From the NCBI GenBank assembly GCA_017934545.1, contig JAGBJI010000003.1, positions 1-49,145 of the forward strand: a stretch of DNA of 49,145 nt, read 5' to 3'. Below the pieces are notes generated by a model. That model did not search any database, had not been told where the DNA came from, and worked only from the letters and a program-made list of their open reading frames with translations. This document shows, piece after piece, positions 44,437 through 49,145 of the stretch (position 1 is its first letter; each line of letters begins with the position of its first letter). Made by a program: the position numbers and the translations under genes. This stretch comes from Bacteroidales bacterium (GTDB lineage Bacteria > Bacteroidota > Bacteroidia > Bacteroidales > P3).

Positions 44437-45558
44437 TTATATTACAAATTCTTCAATATTCTTCGGAGTGATTACTTTAAATTCCGAATCAGAGTAACTA
44501 TTGGAGAAAGTTATCGGCAATCTTGCTTTTGCTTTTTCGCTGTATTTGAATTCGTAAGCGTATAAACGTCCGTCGTATTCTTCCAAATAATCTATTTCTT
44601 GTTGTTGGCGTGTTCTCCAAAAGTATTTATTTGACCATAAATTATTATAAGAAACATATTTTATCCGTTCTGAAATAATAAAATTCTCCCATAACTGCCC
44701 TATATCCTGCCTTAATTCAGGTAAAGAAAAGTTTGCAATCAGAGAATTGCGTATTCCGTTGTCGTAAAAATATATCTTACGGCTGGCTTTTAACTCATTA
44801 CGCAAGTTTCTTGCAAAAGAATTTAAACGGAATATAACAAAACATTGCTCCAATAGGACTATATATTTCTCAACCGTCTTTGCGTCTAATGAACATAAGG
44901 TTCCCAATTCATTATATGACACTTGCGAGCCGACTTGAAAGGCCAAAGCCTGCAAAAGTTTGACTAACTTATCCGCATGTTTTATATTCTCCCACGCAAG
45001 TATATCTTTATATAAATAAGAATCGGTAAGTTGTTTCAACACTTCCTTTTCATTGCCTTCGCTTGTTACAACTTCGGGGTAATATCCGTAAATAAGCCTG
45101 TGAGTAAGCAACCGCTTTTCTTTTATCAGTCCGTGATGCGACACCATTTCGGAAAAAGACAACGGATACATTTGATACTCCCATTTTCTTCCCGTAAGCG
45201 GTTCATTAACTTTATTGGCAAGGTCAAAAGACGAACTTCCGGTGGCTATAACTTGCACATCCTTAATATAATCGGTGATAAGTTTCAGGCGAAGTCCTAT
45301 ATCTTTGATTCTTTGTGCTTCATCAATGACAACAATCTTGTTTTCGCCGAATATTTGTCGCAATCTGTCGGAGGAAGTGTTGTCAAACATAGATTGAGCA
45401 TCGGTTTCGTCGCCGTTAATCCAATAAACACCTTTGTTATTGTCAATAAGATTGTTTAAAAGCGTAGTTTTGCCCACTTGTCTTGCCCCTACAAGTATCA
45501 AAGCCTTGCCTTTAAACATTCTTTTTCTCATATTTTCATTTAAAATACGCTTTATCAT
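44437..45558 (-). CDS. AAA+ ATPase with DUF4143 / PD-(D/E)xK-like C terminus
   Basis: Started at 45558 (MIKRILNENMRKRMFKGKAL); the open frame extends to 45681, but the extension is polar, crosses the promoter region and is unlike the family. 373 residues. Walker A GARQVGKTT is at residues 24-32, Walker B VVIDEAQRI near 77-84, and ATGSSSFDL is the sensor. The C-terminal DUF4143 domain has EIDYLEEYDGRLYAYEFKYS, a D-x(n)-E-x-K nuclease-like motif. These are widespread accessory ATPases of unclear role, often thought to be toxin- or mobile-element-linked. An inverted repeat covers its promoter. Confidence 0.85.
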   Translation of the reverse strand: MIKRILNENMRKRMFKGKALILVGARQVGKTTLLNNLIDNNKGVYWINGDETDAQSMFDNTSSDRLRQIFGENKIVVIDEAQRIKDIGLRLKLITDYIKDVQVIATGSSSFDLANKVNEPLTGRKWEYQMYPLSFSEMVSHHGLIKEKRLLTHRLIYGYYPEVVTSEGNEKEVLKQLTDSYLYKDILAWENIKHADKLVKLLQALAFQVGSQVSYNELGTLCSLDAKTVEKYIVLLEQCFVIFRLNSFARNLRNELKASRKIYFYDNGIRNSLIANFSLPELRQDIGQLWENFIISERIKYVSYNNLWSNKYFWRTRQQQEIDYLEEYDGRLYAYEFKYSEKAKARLPITFSNSYSDSEFKVITPKNIEEFVI

Positions 45559-45582
45559 AACTTTATGATGTAATTTCAATTT

Positions 45583-45654
45583 GCAAATATATAACATTTT
45601 CGGAATACAATCCGCAAAAGTTATAACTTTTTTGGAATTAATTCCGAAAATGTT
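45583..45654 (-). promoter_or_regulatory. ATPase promoter overlapped by nested palindromes
   Basis: The -7-like TATATTTG (minus strand, 45583-45590) lies 25 bp before the start at 45558. Next to it, AACATTTTCGGAAT (45593-45606) and its exact complement (45641-45654) enclose the perfect 16-bp palindrome AAAAGTTATAACTTTT (45616-45631). Sites of this kind suit a dimeric repressor. Confidence 0.5.
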
Positions 45655-45914
45655 AGGTTTTTGTAGTTTGATTTGTGTCAAAAGTTATGCCTTTTTCTCT
45701 GTCTGATTGACGGCAATTGCCTGTCTGTTGAAAAAAATTGTCAAAATACGGATTTGAAAACAATCAAGCGAAGACTTTTTTTTAAATTTCGGCGTATTAG
45801 CAATGAATATCAATTTTTCTTTGTACTTTTGCAGGCGGATAAAACACACAATTGGAAAATGTAGACAAGACATTTAAATAAAAATATTTGAAGATATAGC
45901 GTAATGAAACGCAC

Positions 45915-46046
45915 TTTTGTTTCCGTGAAATTCTAGACAAATTTCAAAAACTATACAAAAGTTTGGGTTGCAGTAACGATGCATCGTGTTATCGTGTACT
46001 TTAAATTTTGTATAGTTGGGTATGTCTAGAGCCTCAGGAAACAAAA
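45915..46046. repeat. Nested long inverted repeat upstream of the HTH gene
   Basis: Symmetric about 45981: TTTTGTTTCC (45915) with GGAAACAAAA (46037); TCTAGACA (45932) with TGTCTAGA (46023); AACTATACAAAA (45949) with TTTTGTATAGTT (46006); and a central palindrome ACGATGCATCGT (45976-45987). It ends 44 bp before the HTH start. It could be a set of operators, a structured RNA, or a small hairpin mobile element. A TACTTTTG (45824-45831), possible -7 box, lies to the left. Nothing else is seen in 45655-46090. Confidence 0.75.
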
Positions 46047-46090
46047 ACGAAGTCCACGATATTTTTTGTGTCAGCAGGTGAAAGAAAAAC

Positions 46091-46300
46091 ATGGTACATA
46101 TCGGAAAACGTATTGAGCAGGTGATGACAGAGAAACGTTACAGTGCAGTTTGGTTGGCCAAAGCCATCAACTGCGACCGCCGCAACGTATACAATATCTT
46201 CAAACGCAAGAATCTTGACACCGCACTTTTAAAACGTATTTCCATTGCCCTGCACCACGATTTTTTTAAAGACCTCTCCGACGACATTGCTTTTGATTGA
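46091..46300 (+). CDS. Small HTH (Cro/CI-like) DNA-binding protein
   Basis: 69 residues, almost entirely one helix-turn-helix domain: HIGKRIEQVMTEKRYSAVWL then AKAINCDRRNVYNIFKRK, the helix 2-turn-helix 3 pair, ending LSDDIAFD. Such stand-alone domains are typical of phage or integrative-element control genes. Ends in TGA. It sits between a long inverted repeat upstream and phased direct repeats downstream, both possible binding sites. Confidence 0.75.
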   Translation: MVHIGKRIEQVMTEKRYSAVWLAKAINCDRRNVYNIFKRKNLDTALLKRISIALHHDFFKDLSDDIAFD

Positions 46301-46329
46301 TACAGAACTAAATACTGAATTCTCGTTTA

Positions 46330-46357
46330 AAATTTTTGCGTAAATACGCAAAAATTT
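46330..46357. repeat. 12-bp inverted repeat after the HTH gene
   Basis: AAATTTTTGCGT and ACGCAAAAATTT with a 4-nt centre, 30 bp after the stop. No T-run follows, so a binding site is as likely as a terminator. Confidence 0.6.
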
Positions 46358-46436
46358 CTAATGAACGGATGCGTTTTGCGGTTTTAGCGGTGCCTTTGGG
46401 TATTATGCCGCTGCCTCTTCTGAATCCATTTTGAAA

Positions 46437-46600
46437 AATACCCCCTCTTTTTGACAAAAATACCCGGTATTTTCACTCAAAATACCCCCTTTTTTCACTA
46501 CTCTTTTCGCAAGTGGCAAAACTAATATCACTATTGGCAAAAAAATCTCCAGCATTGGCAAGAATTTTATGTCCCTTTTGTGAAAAAATTTGTCACAAAA
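46437..46600. repeat. Iteron-like phased direct repeats
   Basis: AATACCC repeats three times with TACCC at 46439, 46461 and 46483 (22-bp steps). TGGCAA then repeats three times at 46514, 46535 and 46556 (21-bp steps). An inverted pair TTTTGTGA/TCACAAAA follows (46576-46583, 46593-46600). The block lies in the 419-bp gap 46301-46719, which holds no gene. Confidence 0.75.
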
Positions 46601-46719
46601 TGAGAAAATATCTGCGACAAGGTTTTAATGATAAATAGATTAGTAGTTTGTAATTTTATAAAAAATATTTACGGCAAGTTTTTTAATTACAAACAACAAT
46701 AATATTCAACTGACAAATT

Positions 46720-47214
46720 ATGGTATCGGACAGATTAAACCTAAACGGAGATTTCGTAAAAAACAGAGATTCTATCTTTGAATATTATTTCAACAGAGAT
46801 ATATCTTCAATGGATGAATTGATTGCTGTTGCGGGAGATGCATTTGCAGATGTAGTCAACTATCACTTGCGGATGAATTACAGTTTCGGTGAAACGCAGG
46901 CCAATGAACAAGTATGGTTTATGGCAAAATGGCTTTTAAACAACAAGGATTATAGTATTCTGCCCCGTGATAATTACAACCAAGAAGACAATGTCAGACA
47001 ATTGGCAGATATATTGGGTACAGCTATCTTCCGTTGGATAGAATACAAGAATTGCAGTAACACTGCAAGGCAGTCATTGTGGAACAAATTCAGAAAAATT
47101 CTCAAAGAGAATAAAACTGATATAGCAATAACAATAATCAAAATTATTTTAGCAATAACAGGATTACCTGTCAGTGCTTTACCCGATGATATAAGAAATC
47201 ATTTTAAATATTAA
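46720..47214 (+). CDS. Hypothetical protein with C-terminal hydrophobic segment
   Basis: 164 residues, mostly helical, without an N-terminal signal. A hydrophobic stretch lies near the C terminus (IAITIIKIILAITGLPVSAL, residues about 136-155), which may anchor it in the membrane with the body in the cytoplasm. No family recognised. It is 4 bp upstream of an exported-protein gene and probably in one operon with the next two genes. Confidence 0.6.
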   Translation: MVSDRLNLNGDFVKNRDSIFEYYFNRDISSMDELIAVAGDAFADVVNYHLRMNYSFGETQANEQVWFMAKWLLNNKDYSILPRDNYNQEDNVRQLADILGTAIFRWIEYKNCSNTARQSLWNKFRKILKENKTDIAITIIKIILAITGLPVSALPDDIRNHFKY

Positions 47215-47218
47215 AAAT

Positions 47219-47698
47219 ATGAAAAAGTTAGTTTTAGCAGCATGTTTAATGCTTTTCAGTGCAAACTTGTTTGCACAAGAAATTAGGTATTACATTAGAG
47301 ACGGATACTCTTTGGAAGGGAATTCAACTTCCATCCTTATGGTATCTGAAAGAGGAAATTATGTATGTAGGAGGTCTACGAGCATCTCTTTACATAGTAA
47401 CTCCAGTCTAAATACATTTGACAGACTTGTTAATGAGCTGAAAAGAGGAGATGAAATCTTCCTATGTTACTACGATGCTTCTCTGTCTACATCTTCATAT
47501 AATGTTTATAGGCACACTCCTGTAAGTATGTTCGACAGTAGTACGGATTATATAGCTATTTCAAAAGACAAGAAAACTGCAATACGCTGGGAGAAAGGAA
47601 ATGAGAATAGAAGAATTTATTATTCGTCTATTAGCAGAAGTGAACTTGAGAACGCTTGTAAGCCCAAAGCAGTAAATACTGATTTTTTAAATGATTAG
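47219..47698 (+). CDS. Exported hypothetical protein
   Basis: 159 residues: signal peptide MKKLVLAACLMLFSANLFAQ, then a beta-rich mature part (RYYIRDGYSLEG ... AIRWEKGNENRRIYYSS). The Cys of LAAC does not fit a lipobox well. No family recognised. Its end overlaps the start of the next gene by 8 bp. Confidence 0.6.
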   Translation: MKKLVLAACLMLFSANLFAQEIRYYIRDGYSLEGNSTSILMVSERGNYVCRRSTSISLHSNSSLNTFDRLVNELKRGDEIFLCYYDASLSTSSYNVYRHTPVSMFDSSTDYIAISKDKKTAIRWEKGNENRRIYYSSISRSELENACKPKAVNTDFLND

Positions 47699-48425
47699 GA
47701 AGAGCATAGCAATATTAATACTGTTGTTTGTGTCATTAAATATAGTGGCACAGACTACATATTATTATAAATTGACAAAGAAAGTTGTCAACGGAAAGCA
47801 ATCCACCAATGTTTCGGGCGGGCAGTTTATAACTTTCAGGAGCAATACCTGTTTTGAATCCAACAAAAAAGGCATTGGTGTAGGCCACGGTGTGATGAAG
47901 AAAAACGAATCTTTCAGCACAAGTTCCGTGAAAGTTTATACAGGTAACAGTTATTGGGGTAGCAGTGCTTACTATAAATTCAACAATGATTTAAGTACGC
48001 TTAATGTTGTAACCAATGACGGCACTATATATTTATATAAACGTACCGTAGCCCCTGCGAACGTTACCACTTGTTCGTTAATCCGCAAACAAGGCAGCGG
48101 TGGTAGTTCCGCTTCGTCTGTTTATCCTACAAATCCGCAACCATCAGTTCCTGCAACTACTTATCCGCAGAATAATCAGAACAACCAAAACAGTGGAAAC
48201 TCTACTAATAAAAAGCAGTGGAGATACTATACAGAAGAAGTTACATGCGGTACCTGCCACGGCACAAAGACATGTAACAGTTGTGCAGGTAAAGGTACTG
48301 TTACAAGATTAGGAATGGGTAGCAATGCTAACGGAAGCAGGTGTACCGTATGTGGCGGCAACGGAAGATGTAATACTTGCAGTGGCAGAGGAACAATTAC
48401 AAGGCAAAGGAGCGTTTATGAATAA
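47691..48425 (+). CDS. Exported protein with DnaJ-like Cys-rich zinc-finger C terminus
   Basis: 244 residues: signal peptide (ending VAQ), a beta-rich domain to about residue 135, and a Gln/Asn/Pro/Ser linker (about 138-175). The C-terminal Cys-rich domain has two paired motifs, C-GT-C-HGTKT-C-NS-C-AGKGT and C-TV-C-GGNGR-C-NT-C-SGRGT, the C-x2-C-x-G-x-G form of DnaJ. No J-domain is present. In chaperones such motifs bind zinc; outside the cytoplasm the role is unknown. Overlaps the preceding gene by 8 bp, so it is coupled to it. Confidence 0.75.
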   Translation: MIRKSIAILILLFVSLNIVAQTTYYYKLTKKVVNGKQSTNVSGGQFITFRSNTCFESNKKGIGVGHGVMKKNESFSTSSVKVYTGNSYWGSSAYYKFNNDLSTLNVVTNDGTIYLYKRTVAPANVTTCSLIRKQGSGGSSASSVYPTNPQPSVPATTYPQNNQNNQNSGNSTNKKQWRYYTEEVTCGTCHGTKTCNSCAGKGTVTRLGMGSNANGSRCTVCGGNGRCNTCSGRGTITRQRSVYE

Positions 48426-48487
48426 TCTGTATTGTTGCAAAGGTATTGCATTGGCTGTTACCGTTGTATCTATATAAGATTATAACA

Positions 48488-48516
48488 AAAAGGACTGAAT
48501 CTATATCAGTCCTTTT
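48488..48516 (+). terminator. Intrinsic terminator of the three-gene unit
   Basis: AAAAGGACTGA pairs with TCAGTCCTTTT (11 bp, 7-nt loop), then ATTATAT. It lies 63 bp after the zinc-finger protein gene. Confidence 0.8.
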
Positions 48517-48611
48517 ATTATATACACTAACGTGCAGCTATTCTGTGAAAGATTTTGTACTTTTGCATACTTAAACAGTGAAATGTTTATCTTAAAAAGA
48601 TTTTTATCATT

Positions 48612-48827
48612 ATGGCAAAGCGTGATTACAGTAACGGAGAGATTATCATTCATTGGGACAGCGATTTATGCGTAGGTGCAAAAACTTGTTGACAACAACT
48701 GCCCAATGTTTTCAAACCAAAAGAACGTCCTTGGGTAAATCCTTTCGGAGCGACAAGCGAAGAAATCATCCGCATCGTAGAACTCTGTCCTAACGGAGCT
48801 TTAACATGGGAAAAACTAAACGATTAA
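48612..48827 (+). pseudogene. (4Fe-4S) mono-cluster protein (Fer4_19-like) with in-frame TGA
   Basis: Translation gives MAKRDYSNGEIIIHWDSDLC-VGAKTC, then TGA at codon 27 (48690-48692). It resumes in frame with QQLPNVFKPKERPWVNPF ... IIRIVELCPNGALTWEKLND and a TAA at 48825-48827. The cysteines C20, C26 and the CP near the end fit the small divergent ferredoxins of the Fer4_19 family. From memory, related proteins often have Trp right after the second Cys, so TGA may replace TGG. TGA is used as a stop at 10938-10940 and 46298-46300. Either a nonsense mutation, a read-through case or a sequencing error. The frame is otherwise intact. TACTTTTG lies upstream near 48560. Confidence 0.7.
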
Positions 48828-48856
48828 CCTAAAGAATCCGCAGCAAAGTGTTCTTT

Positions 48857-48990
48857 TGTTAAACTAACACACAAAAGGAAACATTAAATACAAACCAACA
48901 AAACAAATAAACGAACTAACAAAAAAAGAAACTAATAAAACAAAGACACACCCCAAAAAACATAAACCACTCCCCACAATACATAAAAAA
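48857..48990. other. A/C-rich, G/T-poor tract beyond the 5S terminator
   Basis: The plus strand here is almost only A and C, with a handful of G and T (for example around ACAAACCAACAAAACAAATA). On the strand of 5S transcription this is a pyrimidine-poor-G, T/G-rich stretch just past the terminator. No gene or repeat unit was recognised. Confidence 0.5.
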
Positions 48991-49017
48991 ACAGCCGCAG
49001 TTGCTAACTACGGCTGT
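48991..49017 (-). terminator. rRNA operon terminator
   Basis: ACAGCCGCAGTT pairs with AACTACGGCTGT (one mismatch, 3-nt loop), followed on the minus strand by TTTTTTT. It lies just after the 5S 3' end. Confidence 0.88.
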
Positions 49018-49023
49018 AAAATA

Positions 49024-49134
49024 CTTGGCAGCGACCTACTTTTCCACATACTTGTTGCAGTATCATCGGCGATACAGGGCTTAACTTCTCTGTTCGGAAT
49101 GGTTAGAGGTGGACACCTGCTCTATAACTGCCAA
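49024..49134 (-). rRNA. rrf: 5S ribosomal RNA
   Basis: On the minus strand the sequence begins TTGGCAGTTATAGAGCAGG and contains the universal core CCATTCCGAACAGAGAAGTT and AAGCCC. It continues through GCCGATGATACTGC to GTGGAAAAGTAGGTCGCTGCC, whose end pairs with the start (TGGCAG/CTGCCA) as helix I. About 111 nt. The 23S and 16S genes would lie to the right of the window. Exact ends are uncertain by a few bases. Confidence 0.93.
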
Positions 49135-49145
49135 AAATCTCTTTT

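Noticed and set aside
45559-45681. 41-codon N-terminal extension of the ATPase
   Set aside because: It covers the promoter and palindromes and is not seen in the DUF4143 ATPase family.
1-49145. tRNA genes
   Set aside because: I looked for T-loop patterns (GTTCGAATCC-like) on both strands and saw none with a matching acceptor stem; a covariance search could still find one.

Overview
The window is a chromosomal segment from a low-GC member of the Bacteroidetes, most likely order Bacteroidales. The evidence is the set of type IX secretion (T9SS) substrates, Omp28 and DUF6029 proteins, a Bacteroidetes-type LptD, a Bacteroidetes-type PheS with a Cys-rich insert, the rplM-rpsI-rpsB-tsf order, an rnfBCDGE cluster, and promoters of the Bacteroidetes form (-33 TTTG, -7 TAnnTTTG). 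No genus can be named from sequence alone.

Layout: 1-1020 is the start of a secreted adhesin-like protein (minus strand, cut by the left edge). 1503-7475 is an Rnf ion-pumping ferredoxin:NAD oxidoreductase operon (minus, order B-C-[two extra genes]-D-G-E). It has no rnfA, and two secreted proteins resembling subtilase prodomains sit between rnfC and rnfD. 7851-11725 (plus) holds a FucP-type sugar transporter, clpX, a DUF4294 protein and an NlpC/P60 peptidase. 11779-17373 (minus) holds a beta-barrel protein, ssb, a flavodoxin-like protein, a HAD phosphatase and lptD. 17452-26703 (plus) holds an amidase, an MCE protein, a beta-barrel protein, a tandem Usp protein, a polyprenyl diphosphate synthase, and a TlpA-DUF6029-Omp28-T9SS run. 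27065-33368 contains a divergent serpin-like lipoprotein, recX, a small lipoprotein, a cyclophilin, pheS, folB and a GLUG-repeat T9SS protein. 33483-36342 (minus) is rplM-rpsI-rpsB-tsf with a structured rplM leader. 37775-42356 (plus) looks like an uptake locus: a polytopic membrane protein, a TonB-dependent receptor and three paralogous small exported proteins. 42.4-48.8 kb is the least recognisable, accessory-looking part: a large secreted protein, a DUF4143-type ATPase, a small HTH regulator, iteron-like repeats, three unknown secreted or membrane genes, and a [4Fe-4S] protein gene with an in-frame TGA. The right edge holds a 5S rRNA (minus) with its terminator; the rest of the rRNA operon would lie beyond the window.

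The most striking structure is outside genes. Six intergenic copies of an element of about 125 bp each contain four CATATG palindromes at exactly 22-bp spacing, flanked by inverted arms. The third spacer of this element occurs in both orientations among copies. A seventh locus (7627-7715) has an unrelated sequence but the same design: four 17-bp palindromes at exactly 22-bp spacing, forming a perfect 42-bp inverted repeat. A third phased array (TACCC x3 at 22 bp, TGGCAA x3 at 21 bp) lies at 46439-46561. These two-helical-turn arrays suggest cooperative DNA-binding or chromosome-structuring sites, or small non-autonomous hairpin elements. They are the best candidate for something undescribed in this window.
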